In this document: in pieces, positions 1-6,879 of the stretch
How positions within the stretch are numbered: the first letter of the stretch is position 1
Layout of the letters: the number at the start of each line of letters is the position of its first letter
NCBI GenBank assembly: GCA_020850375.1
Contig: JADZET010000010.1
Coordinates: forward strand, 1 to 13,077
Direction: 5' to 3'
Length of the DNA stretch: 13,077 nt
Origin: Phycisphaeraceae bacterium
GTDB lineage: Bacteria; Planctomycetota; Phycisphaerae; Phycisphaerales; Phycisphaeraceae
The notes under the pieces: generated by a model
Databases searched by the model: none
What the model was told of the DNA's origin: nothing
What the model saw: only the letters and a program-made list of their open reading frames with translations
Position numbers and translations under genes: made by a program

Positions 1-164
1 CGGCCACGCACGATCACAAGATGCTCATCAACTCCGACCGGATCCTGTGGATGCGCGACGGGCAGGTCGACCACATCGACCGGCGGGAGGACCTGGACAT
101 CCAGGTCGGGCAGATCGAGGTGCATGGCGATGAGAACGCGGGGGCGAAGCTGAACGATCATTGA
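1..164 (+). CDS. ABC transporter ATP-binding protein, C-terminal fragment (LolD/MacB class)
   Basis: This is the last 53 codons of an ABC transporter ATPase; the rest lies left of the window. The first complete codon is at 3 and the TGA stop is at 162-164. The fragment opens with A-T-H-D, the H-loop (switch) histidine motif that contacts the ATP gamma-phosphate. It continues with a segment typical of small ATPases that pair with FtsX/MacB-type permeases (SDRILWMRDGQVDHIDRRED), where the last strand and 'RDG' turn close the nucleotide-binding domain. About 20 acidic residues follow as a tail. Such subunits power lipoprotein or small-molecule export from the inner membrane. A permease of the matching class is encoded at 3690-5042, but on the other strand with several genes between, so a shared operon is not supported. 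The family is well supported; the substrate is unknown. Confidence 0.85.
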   Translation, partial: ATHDHKMLINSDRILWMRDGQVDHIDRREDLDIQVGQIEVHGDENAGAKLNDH

Positions 165-281
165 GCGGGACAGATGGCGCGGGTCAGCCGTCCTGAGTGC
201 CGGAGACAATCCGGGGCGGATTCGTCAAGGGCCTTTTGCGAAGGCAGGTGATTCCGGGCATGCTTTTGGCTGGAGAGGCCC

Positions 282-779
282 ATGGAAGCCATGGCAAATA
301 CAGCCGCTGATTGGCTCGTTGCGAACGCACTCGCCGTCTTGGCCCTGATCGTGGCCGTCATCTCGCTGATCCAAAGCCATCGTGCATCTAAGCGCAGCCA
401 TAAGACTGCCGCCAGACAACTGGCTATCGAGGAAGGACGGGAACAGGATCGTCAGCGACAACAGCGAAAAGCCCGGATTGTCGCCTCAATCGTGCGACAG
501 CCAACCAACCACCCTTCTCCCTCCGAAGCAAGTTTATGGATCATGGTCGAGAATAAAGGGGCCGCAGATGCGGAAGGCCTCTCGGTGCTACTGGACGGAA
601 AGCCAATCCAAGAAAGTCAAGCCGTTCAACGATGTCCAGAACATGCAGCCATCATCGCCTCTTCAAGCGTGCGTTACCACCTCAACCCGATGGCTTGCCA
701 ATCGCCAGTTGTGATTGAGATCCGATGGAAGGATGGTTCCGGTGAACCCGGCTACTACCATCAACAATTGGCTTGGTAG
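282..779 (+). CDS. Hypothetical membrane-anchored protein with C-terminal beta-rich domain
   Basis: I do not recognise this 165-residue protein. Residues about 12-31 form one hydrophobic helix (LVANALAVLALIVAVISLIQ). A strongly basic stretch follows (RASKRSHK), which by the positive-inside rule puts the C-terminus in the cytoplasm. Residues 42-65 are charged and Gln/Arg/Glu-rich and may form a short coiled coil. Residues 66-165 look like a beta-sandwich: alternating hydrophobic strands around 'IMVENKGAADAEGLSVLLDG' resemble CARDB-like folds, and the end carries W-K-D-G-S-G-E-P-G-Y-Y. The start is ambiguous. GGAGAGG at 272-278 lies 3 bases before the ATG at 282 and 12 bases before the in-frame ATG at 291, so either may be used. 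One sampled stretch of the gene is near 55% GC, clearly below the neighbouring glycosidase gene, which hints at an acquired accessory gene. It converges on the DUF4926 gene with an 18-base gap. Confidence 0.7.
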   Translation: MEAMANTAADWLVANALAVLALIVAVISLIQSHRASKRSHKTAARQLAIEEGREQDRQRQQRKARIVASIVRQPTNHPSPSEASLWIMVENKGAADAEGLSVLLDGKPIQESQAVQRCPEHAAIIASSSVRYHLNPMACQSPVVIEIRWKDGSGEPGYYHQQLAW

Positions 780-797
780 CAGACAGCCGTGATACGT

Positions 798-1025
798 TCA
801 CGCCGCCTGCTGGGGCTGGTAGTGCAGCACCATGAGCAATTTGTCCTCGACGGCTAGCTGGGCGTAGGTGCGGCCCTGGTCGTCGGAGAATTCGACTTCG
901 TGAACCCCAGGGTTCAAGGCTTCAACCACTGTACCGACCTGGCCGCGCAGCAATCCACGCTCGGGCAGATCAGCCGTGAGGGCGACGACGTCGAGCACCT
1001 GAATGCGGCCGTTATGGCTGGTCAT
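798..1025 (-). CDS. DUF4926 domain-containing protein
   Basis: The 75-residue product matches the DUF4926 pattern along its length: 'LDVVAL', then 'DLPERGLLRGQVGTVVE', then 'HEVEFSDDQGRTYAQLAVE', and a hydrophobic end 'LLMVLHY'. The spaced glycines in 'RGQVGTVV' and the short strands suggest an SH3/KOW-like small barrel; that fold is my inference. DUF4926 proteins are uncharacterised and usually occur as small stand-alone genes in accessory regions. I saw no partner with a recognisable toxin or nuclease motif. The only adjacent candidate is the convergent membrane protein at 282-779. The ATG at 1025 has no clear Shine-Dalgarno. A TATTGT hexamer (minus strand, 1041-1036) sits only 10 bases upstream, so the transcript could have almost no leader. 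Family call is firm; role is unknown. Confidence 0.85.
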   Translation of the reverse strand: MTSHNGRIQVLDVVALTADLPERGLLRGQVGTVVEALNPGVHEVEFSDDQGRTYAQLAVEDKLLMVLHYQPQQAA

Positions 1026-1100
1026 GGTCGTTCAGACAATAATCGCGAAGTTTGGCGATGTCGACAATGACGCTGCTGAACGGGCGGTCCATGCCAGGCA

Positions 1101-1114
1101 TTCTAACGTTTACA
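1101..1114 (+). promoter_or_regulatory. LacI-family operator-like dyad upstream of the GH78 gene
   Basis: TTCTAACGTTTACA matches 11 of 14 positions of the symmetric LacI-family operator TGTAAACGTTTACA. The central AACGTT and the right half-site CGTTTACA are perfect; only the left outer half differs. It lies 135 bases before the GH78 start, inside the 223-base gap between the divergent DUF4926 and GH78 genes, where a sugar-responsive repressor would be expected to bind. No LacI-type regulator gene is in the window. A site this short can occur by chance. Confidence 0.4.
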
Positions 1115-1186
1115 GGAGCGCCGGCACGGCCATGGAACAGTCGGGCCACTTGCCAACCGCCCGCGTTTGCCCCATCCTGATGACCT

Positions 1187-1207
1187 CGGCCGGCGATCGC
1201 CCGGCCG
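1187..1207 (+). promoter_or_regulatory. GC-rich hairpin in the GH78 upstream region
   Basis: A perfect 7-base-pair stem, CGGCCGG (1187-1193) with CCGGCCG (1201-1207), encloses a 7-base loop. It ends 41 bases before the GH78 ATG and has no following T-run, so it is not a standard terminator. If transcribed it would be a stable 5' leader structure; alternatively it is a DNA dyad for a regulator. GC-rich DNA makes such dyads fairly common, so a function is not established. Confidence 0.35.
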
Positions 1208-1248
1208 TGACGCTTTCCCCACCCGCCCCCTTCCAAGGTGTTCCTGAC

Positions 1249-3651
1249 ATGCTCAAGCCCAATCACCCGTTGCGTGGCGCGTCCTGGATGTGGATCAGCC
1301 CCGCTGAGTTCCTGCACAACCAGTATGGGCAGTTCCGCAAGGACTTCGACCTCGAAGCCGTGCCGGCCAGGGCGCCGTTCTTCGTCTCGGCGGATCAGAA
1401 GTACGTGCTGTACGTCAACGGCAAGTATGTCACGCGCGGGCCGGCGCGGGGGTATCAGGATTCCTGGCCCTATGACGAGGTGGACCTGGCGCGGTACCTG
1501 CGCGCGGGGCACAACTGGATCTGCATCCTGGGGTACAACGGGGGCAAGAGCACGTACCAGTACCTGACGCAGTCCTACGCGGGGGTGATCGCCGCGGGCG
1601 TGTGGGGGAAGGTCGACGTCAGCACCAACAACACCTGGGCCGGCCGACCCGGCCAGGCTTACAAGCGCGACACCGCCCGCTACAGCGTGCAACTGGACTT
1701 CCAGGAGCAGTTCGACGCCCGCGTGGACGACGGCTCGTGGCTGACGGCGGAGAAGCTGCCCGAGGGCTGGAGCAAGAAGCGTTCGCATCGACCCTACGGC
1801 GTGATGCCGTGGCATGACATGGAGGAGCGCGGCATCCCGAACCTGGGCGAGGAATGGCTGCCCTACGCGCGGGCCTGCTCGGCGGCGGAGGGGGGCTGCG
1901 GAGAGGATTATCAGGGCTGGTACAACATCGCCCACGGCTTCCACCGTGAGCACGACAAGCTCGCGTGGCGCAACGCCTCGCCGGCCCAGGCTGATGGGAA
2001 GTGGCTGACCCTGAGCCTTCCGGCGGCGGGGGGCGATCGTCTTGCGGCCGTCACGGCGGACCTGGGCGTGCTGGGGGTGGGGTCGGTGAACGTCGAGATC
2101 ACCGGCGGGGCCGGCCAGGGCGAGATGGTCGACTTCTACTTCACCGAGGGGCTGCACCCCGACGGTCGGCCGATCGTCACGGCCCCGGGCACGGGCTGCG
2201 AGGCGTCGATGTGCAACCGCCTGTACCTGCGGGCGGGGACAACGATCCACGAGTTCTTCCACGTCATGGGGCATCGCTATCTGGTGGCCATCGCCCGCTC
2301 GACGCGGCAGCCGCTGACGGTCAAGGTCGCGCTGCGGCACACGGTCTACCCGCTGGACATCAAGGGGCGGTTCGCCTGCGACGACGCGATGCTCAACGAC
2401 ATCTACCGCATCAGCGTCCGGACGCAGCAGGTGTGCGCCCTGGACAGCTACGTCGACACGCCGTGGCGCGAGCAGGCGCAGTGGTGGGGCGACGCCCGCG
2501 TGCAGGGTCAGAACACCTTCCACCTCGCCGGCGACGCCCGGCTGGTCGCTCGGGGCATTCGGAGCATCGGGAAGCAGGAAGTTCCCAACGGGCTGACGTA
2601 CGGCCACGCGCCGACGATGTCGCACCACTGCATTTTGCCGGACTTCTCGCTGATCTGGCTGGTGAGCATCTGGGATTACTACTACCAGACGGGCGACATC
2701 AAGCTCTTCAAGGAGCAGTGGCCGCGCGCCCTGCGCGTGCTGGGGTACTTCCGGGGGGAGGGCCGGCAGAAGAGCGGGCTGCTGGGATACGACCCGCGGT
2801 ACTGGCTGTTCCTGGACTGGACGAATCTGCACAAGGACGGCACGCCGACGCTGCTGAACCTGTGGTACATCTTCGCCCTGGAGAAGCTGATCACCCTGGC
2901 GGGGGTGGCGCGGATGGCCAAGGAGAAGAAGCTGCTGACCGGGCTCTACATGGAGCAGAAGAAGCGTGTCCTGTCCAAGCTCTGGAACAATAAGGAAAAG
3001 CTCTTCCACGACGGTCTGACGCGCGAGGGCAAGCCGGTGAGCGTCCACTCCGTCCACAATCAGACGCTAGCGATCCTGTGCGGCCTTAGGCCCGAGCATC
3101 ACGGCACGATGGTCGAGAAGCGTATGCTGCCGTACCTGATGGAGCAGAAGGTCGAGGGCGGGCAGCCGTCGAGCTTCTGGGTGACCTACGTCTACTCGGC
3201 CATGCGGCAGCTGGGGTACGGGCGGGAGGTGGTCGAGCACATCCGGCGCAACTGGGCCCCGATGGTGCCCTGGGGCGGCACGTGGGAGGCGTTCCCGAGC
3301 TCGGACATCGGCGGCGGCAAGACGCAGGAGGTCGGCAACGGCAGCTGCTCGCACGCGTGGGCGGCGCACCCGATCTACCACCTCGTCGGCACGCTCGGGG
3401 GGCTGACGCAGAAGGACGTCGGGTGGAAGCGCGTGACGTTCACGCCCACGCTCGACGTGCCGGGGATCAGCACCGCCGCGGCCACCATCCCCGCGCCGCA
3501 GGGCCTGATCGAGTCGAGCTGGACCCGCCAGGGCGGGAAGGTCGAGATCAGCCTCAAGCTCCCGCGCGGCGTGGAGGCCGAGGTGACGTTGCCCGGCCAG
3601 AAGCCCACCAAGGTCCGGGGGTCCAAACGCTGGACGGTGACGGCAAGCTGA
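1249..3651 (+). CDS. Alpha-L-rhamnosidase-type glycoside hydrolase, family GH78
   Basis: The 800-residue product is a GH78 inverting glycosidase, a family that mainly removes terminal alpha-L-rhamnose from plant or algal polysaccharides and glycosides. Residues about 40-110 form the N-terminal beta-sandwich (SADQKYVLYVNGKYVTRGPA). The (alpha/alpha)6 barrel carries D403-T-P-W-R407-E408 and W-W-G-D415. The spacing equals that of Asp567, Arg571, Glu572 and Asp579 in the Bacillus enzyme RhaB, which makes E408 the likely general acid. E680 in 'GGTWE' is the likely base, and H702 lies in the conserved S-H-A-W. A C-terminal beta-sandwich follows from about 715. The ATG at 1249 is chosen because AAGGTG (1235-1240) sits 8 bases upstream; the frame stays open back to 1003, but that extension overlaps the divergent gene and has no domain. 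No signal peptide is visible, so it may act in the cytoplasm on imported oligosaccharides. Substrate preference is inferred. Confidence 0.9.
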   Translation: MLKPNHPLRGASWMWISPAEFLHNQYGQFRKDFDLEAVPARAPFFVSADQKYVLYVNGKYVTRGPARGYQDSWPYDEVDLARYLRAGHNWICILGYNGGKSTYQYLTQSYAGVIAAGVWGKVDVSTNNTWAGRPGQAYKRDTARYSVQLDFQEQFDARVDDGSWLTAEKLPEGWSKKRSHRPYGVMPWHDMEERGIPNLGEEWLPYARACSAAEGGCGEDYQGWYNIAHGFHREHDKLAWRNASPAQADGKWLTLSLPAAGGDRLAAVTADLGVLGVGSVNVEITGGAGQGEMVDFYFTEGLHPDGRPIVTAPGTGCEASMCNRLYLRAGTTIHEFFHVMGHRYLVAIARSTRQPLTVKVALRHTVYPLDIKGRFACDDAMLNDIYRISVRTQQVCALDSYVDTPWREQAQWWGDARVQGQNTFHLAGDARLVARGIRSIGKQEVPNGLTYGHAPTMSHHCILPDFSLIWLVSIWDYYYQTGDIKLFKEQWPRALRVLGYFRGEGRQKSGLLGYDPRYWLFLDWTNLHKDGTPTLLNLWYIFALEKLITLAGVARMAKEKKLLTGLYMEQKKRVLSKLWNNKEKLFHDGLTREGKPVSVHSVHNQTLAILCGLRPEHHGTMVEKRMLPYLMEQKVEGGQPSSFWVTYVYSAMRQLGYGREVVEHIRRNWAPMVPWGGTWEAFPSSDIGGGKTQEVGNGSCSHAWAAHPIYHLVGTLGGLTQKDVGWKRVTFTPTLDVPGISTAAATIPAPQGLIESSWTRQGGKVEISLKLPRGVEAEVTLPGQKPTKVRGSKRWTVTAS

Positions 3652-3689
3652 AGTGGGTATCTGATATCCGTCCGCGCCAGATGGCGATG

Positions 3690-5042
3690 TCAATCGTGGC
3701 GGAGGGCGACGATGGGGTCCTGGCGTGAGGCTTTGACGGCCGGGTAGAGGCCGAAGACGATCCCGACGGCGGCGGCGGCGAGGAAGCTGACGAGGATCGA
3801 CCAGGTGGTCAGCCTCGGCTCGGCCAGGTCGGCCATGGCCTGGGGGAACCAGTAGCGCATGGCCCGCAGGCCGGGGACGCAGGCGACGCCCAGGGCGACG
3901 CCCAGGAGGCCGCCGAGGCCGGAGAGGACCGTCGTCTCGACGAGGAACTGGGCGACGACGTGGCGGCGTGTGGCGCCCAGGGCGCGGCGGATGCCGATCT
4001 CGCGGGTGCGTTCGGTGACGGTGGCGAGCATGATGTTCATGATGCCGATGCCGCCGACGAGGAGGCTGATCGAGGCGATGGAGGAGAGCAGGTAGTTGAA
4101 GTTCCGCTGGGTGCGTTCGGCCTGGAGGAGGAGCTCGAGGGGCACGACGACCTCGACGTCGTCGCGCGGCTGCTTGGCCAGGGCCAGCACCCTTCGGACG
4201 CGTTCGGCCACGGCGGGCACGTGGGACTGGTCGTCGACCTCGAGGATCAGCTCCGAGAGCTCGACCTGCTCGGCCTCGGTGCTGCCGGAGGTGCGGTTGA
4301 CGTTCATGTCGCTGTACTGGGCCTCGGCCGTGTCCATGGGGATGTAGACGTCGAGCTGCTGGTCGCGGTTGACCAGGGCCGAAGCGCCCCCGCCACGGGC
4401 GCCGGCCGGTCCCCCCGAGCCCGTGACGCCGCCGGTCTCGCCGCCCGTCGGGGCCATGACCCCCACGACCCGCAGGGCCACGCCCTGCACGCGGACCGTC
4501 TGGCCCAAGGGGTCCTCGAGCGGGAAGAGCCGTTTGGCGATCTCCGCCCCGAGCACGGCCACGGCCTCGCGGTTGTGGTTGTCGATGTCCGTGATGAACC
4601 GCCCGCGGGCCACACGCTGCCGCGTGACATCCAACAGCGTCGGCTCGGCGCCGAAGACCGAGGCGGTTGACTGGAGGTTGAGCCGTTCGATGCGGGCGCT
4701 GACTTTTTTGAGCGAGATGACCTGGGTGATCTGGCCGACGGTCCGGCGGAGTCGAGCCAGGTCCATCCGGGTCAGGCCGTAGGCGATCATCCAGCTCTGG
4801 GAATTGCTGGTGCTGCCAGCCTTCTGCGACTCGGGGGGCTTGGCCGATCGAAGGATGATGTTGCGGGCGCCGAGGTTGGCGATCTCGGCCAGGGCCCGCC
4901 GCTTGTTGCCCTCGCCGATGGCGACCATGGCGATGACGGCCGAGACGCCGAAGATGATGCCCAGGACCGTCAGCAGCGACCGCATCTTGTGCAGGCGGAG
5001 GTTGGACAGGCCCAGTCGCAATGTCTCGATCAGGAAATTCAT
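3690..5042 (-). CDS. ABC transporter permease, MacB/FtsX family
   Basis: The 450-residue product has the complete MacB-type permease layout: a cytoplasmic N-terminal helix, one membrane helix at about 21-42, a large periplasmic domain (about 45-310), and three C-terminal helices at about 317-340, 372-392 and 411-435. Between the second and third helices is the coupling segment 'TERTREIGIRRALGATRR' (342-359), which contacts the ATPase. The C-terminus 'YPAVKASRQDPIVALRHD' is typical of the family. Such permeases do mechanotransmission-type export of lipoproteins, peptides or drugs, not classical pore transport. Residues 198-220 of the periplasmic domain are almost all Gly, Ala, Thr and Ser, an unusual flexible insertion. 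The start has AGGA about 5 bases upstream on the minus strand. No ATPase gene is adjacent; a matching ATPase tail lies at 1-164 on the opposite strand. It converges on the GH78 gene with a 38-base gap and no clear terminator. Confidence 0.9.
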   Translation of the reverse strand: MNFLIETLRLGLSNLRLHKMRSLLTVLGIIFGVSAVIAMVAIGEGNKRRALAEIANLGARNIILRSAKPPESQKAGSTSNSQSWMIAYGLTRMDLARLRRTVGQITQVISLKKVSARIERLNLQSTASVFGAEPTLLDVTRQRVARGRFITDIDNHNREAVAVLGAEIAKRLFPLEDPLGQTVRVQGVALRVVGVMAPTGGETGGVTGSGGPAGARGGGASALVNRDQQLDVYIPMDTAEAQYSDMNVNRTSGSTEAEQVELSELILEVDDQSHVPAVAERVRRVLALAKQPRDDVEVVVPLELLLQAERTQRNFNYLLSSIASISLLVGGIGIMNIMLATVTERTREIGIRRALGATRRHVVAQFLVETTVLSGLGGLLGVALGVACVPGLRAMRYWFPQAMADLAEPRLTTWSILVSFLAAAAVGIVFGLYPAVKASRQDPIVALRHD

Positions 5043-5139
5043 GTCGTCCTGTGCCCGGCAGCGTCGTCGGGGAGAGGCGGGAAACGGCGCGAGCTGTGGT
5101 ATGCTCTGATGCCAACGATTCTACCGTGAGAAGCCCCGC

Positions 5140-5442
5140 ATGGCCCGCATCGAGATCGGCATCGAGACCGAAGGCGCCAACCACTGGACGTACGAGGTCC
5201 GGGTGCACGAGGATCGCGCGCTGTACGCCCACCGGGTGACGCTGGGGTGGTCGGACTACGACCTGTGGTCGCACGGTCGGGCGGCGCCGCAGGACGTGGT
5301 CAGGGCGGTGTTTGAGTTCTTGCTCAAGCGTGAGCCGGCGTCGAGCATCCTGCCGCGGTTCGATTGCTCGGTGGTGCGGCGGTACTTCCCGGAGGTGGAC
5401 CGGGAGCTGCCGAAGATGCTGGCGAGTGAGCCGAGGCTGTGA
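5140..5442 (+). CDS. Small conserved hypothetical protein
   Basis: This 100-residue soluble protein has no signal peptide or membrane segment. The first 50 residues alternate strand-like hydrophobics (EIGIETEGANHWTYEVRVHE, then RALYAHRVTLGWSDYDLW). The second half is helical: 'VVRAVFEFLLKREPASSILPRFDCSVVRRYFPEVDRELP'. The pattern of a helix, R-E-P-x-S-S-I-L, then R-F-D and R-Y-F-P resembles uncharacterised small proteins I have met in several bacterial phyla, but I cannot name the family and assign no function. The ATG at 5140 has only a weak purine-rich site (GAGAAG) upstream. It is divergent from the ABC permease gene across 97 bases, and TATGCT at 5100-5105 could be its -10. It ends 21 bases from the convergent rmuC stop. 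Confidence 0.7.
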   Translation: MARIEIGIETEGANHWTYEVRVHEDRALYAHRVTLGWSDYDLWSHGRAAPQDVVRAVFEFLLKREPASSILPRFDCSVVRRYFPEVDRELPKMLASEPRL

Positions 5443-5463
5443 TCGCGTCCACGGCCGGCATGC

Positions 5464-6765
5464 CTACTCGCGGGGGACGACTTCGCGGACGGTCTGGTCG
5501 ATCGTCGGCAATTCCTCGGGGAGGCTCTTGGCGGACTTGGCGGCGAGGTCCTCGAGCTTGCGGGCCGAGACCAGGACGCGGGAGTTGATCGAGCCCACGT
5601 AATCGTTGTAGGCCGTCACGGCCGACCCGAGCTCGCCGCCGAGCTTCTGCATGCGGGTCATGGCCACGACCAGGCGTTCGTGCAATTCCTTGCCCAGCTC
5701 GCCGATTCGCTGGGCCTCTTGGGCGATCTTCTCCTCACGCCAGCCGGCGGCCACGGCACGCAGGAGCGCGACCAGCGTGCTGGGCGTGGCGATCACCACG
5801 TTTTTCTCCATGGCCTTCTCGAGCAGGTCCGGCCGGGCGCTGACGGCCGCGTGGAGGAAGCTTTCGCCGGGGATGAACAGCACCACGAAGTCGATCGACC
5901 GCTCGAACTGCTGGGCGTAGGGCTTCGACGCGAGCTGGCTGACCTTGGCCTCGATCTGCTGCACGTGGCGTTTGAGGTGCTGCTCCTGTTCCGTGGGGTC
6001 GGTGCACTCGAGCGCGCTGAGGTACGCGTCCAGAGGCGTCTTGGCGTCGACGACGATCGTTCGGTCGGCGGGCAGGCGGACGATCATGTCCGGGCGCAGG
6101 GCGTTGTCCGCGCCGTCGGTGGTGGTGAACTGCTCCTGGAAGTCGCAGTACGGGACCATGCCCGCCAGCTCGGCCACGCGCTTGAGCTGCATCTCGCCCC
6201 AGCGGCCGCGCACGTCGGGGCGGCGCAGGGCCTGGACGAGGTTGGCGGTCTCCTGCTTGAGGCGACGTTGGTCCTCGGTCATGGCGCCGAGTTGCTGTTT
6301 TAGGCCGGCGTAGGCCTCGGTGCGGTGCTGCTCGAGTTCCTTGACGTTCTGGTCGAAGCTCTGGAGCTTCTCGGTCAGGGGTTTGACCAGCGTCTCGACG
6401 GCGGTCTTGCGGGCGTCGAGGTCCTTGTTGGCCTCGCCGAGGACGCCCTTGAACTTCTCCTGGGCCAGTTGGAGAAACTGCTCGTTCGAGGCCTTGAGCG
6501 CGTCGCCGGCCAGGGTGCTGAACGTCTCGCGGAGCTGCTGCTGGGTCTGCTGGAAATGGCGTTCGAGGTAGTCCTGCTTGTCCTTGGCGGCTGACACCTG
6601 GACGCGTAGGCCGACGATCTCCGCGTCGCGCGTCTGGACGGCCTGTTCGGCCTCGTGCAGTTGTCGGTTCAGGTCGCTGGCGCGGCCTCGTTCACGCCAG
6701 GCCCAGAGGCCCAGGCCGACGCAGGCGGATCCAAGCAGCACGAGCAACAACGTAGTGATGGACAT
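5464..6765 (-). CDS. rmuC: DNA recombination protein RmuC homolog
   Basis: The 433-residue product matches RmuC, a protein that limits inversions and illegitimate recombination and belongs to the PD-(D/E)XK nuclease-like fold. Residues 4-22 form an N-terminal membrane anchor. Residues about 25-175 are a long coiled coil, as in the family. The core begins with the signature R186-G-R-W-G-E191-M-Q-L-K-R. P225-D226 is followed by V-V-D240-A-K242-T-P-L-D, which fits the PD...DxK metal-site pattern, and conserved 'FVVLFIPGESFLHAA' and 'VVIATPSTLVALLRAVAAGWREE' come next. Length is close to the family's usual 400-500. The ATG at 6765 has no Shine-Dalgarno, but a good -10-like hexamer (TACAAT) ends 7 bases upstream, suggesting a leaderless message. 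The upstream neighbour at 6880-7317 is on the same strand, 114 bases away. Confidence 0.95.
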   Translation of the reverse strand: MSITTLLLVLLGSACVGLGLWAWRERGRASDLNRQLHEAEQAVQTRDAEIVGLRVQVSAAKDKQDYLERHFQQTQQQLRETFSTLAGDALKASNEQFLQLAQEKFKGVLGEANKDLDARKTAVETLVKPLTEKLQSFDQNVKELEQHRTEAYAGLKQQLGAMTEDQRRLKQETANLVQALRRPDVRGRWGEMQLKRVAELAGMVPYCDFQEQFTTTDGADNALRPDMIVRLPADRTIVVDAKTPLDAYLSALECTDPTEQEQHLKRHVQQIEAKVSQLASKPYAQQFERSIDFVVLFIPGESFLHAAVSARPDLLEKAMEKNVVIATPSTLVALLRAVAAGWREEKIAQEAQRIGELGKELHERLVVAMTRMQKLGGELGSAVTAYNDYVGSINSRVLVSARKLEDLAAKSAKSLPEELPTIDQTVREVVPRE

Positions 6766-6772
6766 GACGCCG

Positions 6773-6778
6773 ATTGTA
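6773..6778 (-). promoter_or_regulatory. Candidate -10 element (TACAAT) for rmuC
   Basis: On the minus strand TACAAT matches 5 of 6 bases of the sigma-70 -10 box. Seven bases separate it from the rmuC ATG, so transcription would start at or beside the A of the start codon. No good -35 is visible 16-19 bases further upstream. The lack of any Shine-Dalgarno before rmuC agrees with a leaderless mRNA. Confidence 0.45.
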
Positions 6779-6879
6779 GCTCGACGGCAGGTCCGTCGCG
6801 AAAAATCAGTGGCTTTTGAGTGTGCCGAATTCGCCCTTGTCTCGGCCGGGGGATCGCCATCATCGGCATGAAGGCGCCG

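Noticed and set aside
1003..1248. N-terminal extension of the GH78 gene
   Set aside because: The frame is open but overlaps the start of the DUF4926 gene, has no ribosome site and no export signal. The ATG at 1249 has a good Shine-Dalgarno and begins the homologous region.
2001..2993. 330-codon plus-strand frame inside the GH78 gene
   Set aside because: It is a frame-shifted shadow: Gly/Arg/Ala-rich with no domain, while the main frame carries the catalytic residues.
1012..5274. Two very long minus-strand open frames (681 and 735 codons) opposite the GH78 and permease genes
   Set aside because: They are low-complexity Arg/Pro/Val/His-rich translations typical of antisense frames in GC-rich genes. 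The first lies opposite a gene with intact catalytic motifs, and the second overlaps both real genes in the wrong frame.
6782..6798. Hairpin CGACGG/CCGTCG as a terminator between the disordered-protein gene and rmuC
   Set aside because: On the minus strand the T-run lies before the stem, not after it; on the plus strand the stem is followed by A residues. Neither orientation makes an intrinsic terminator.
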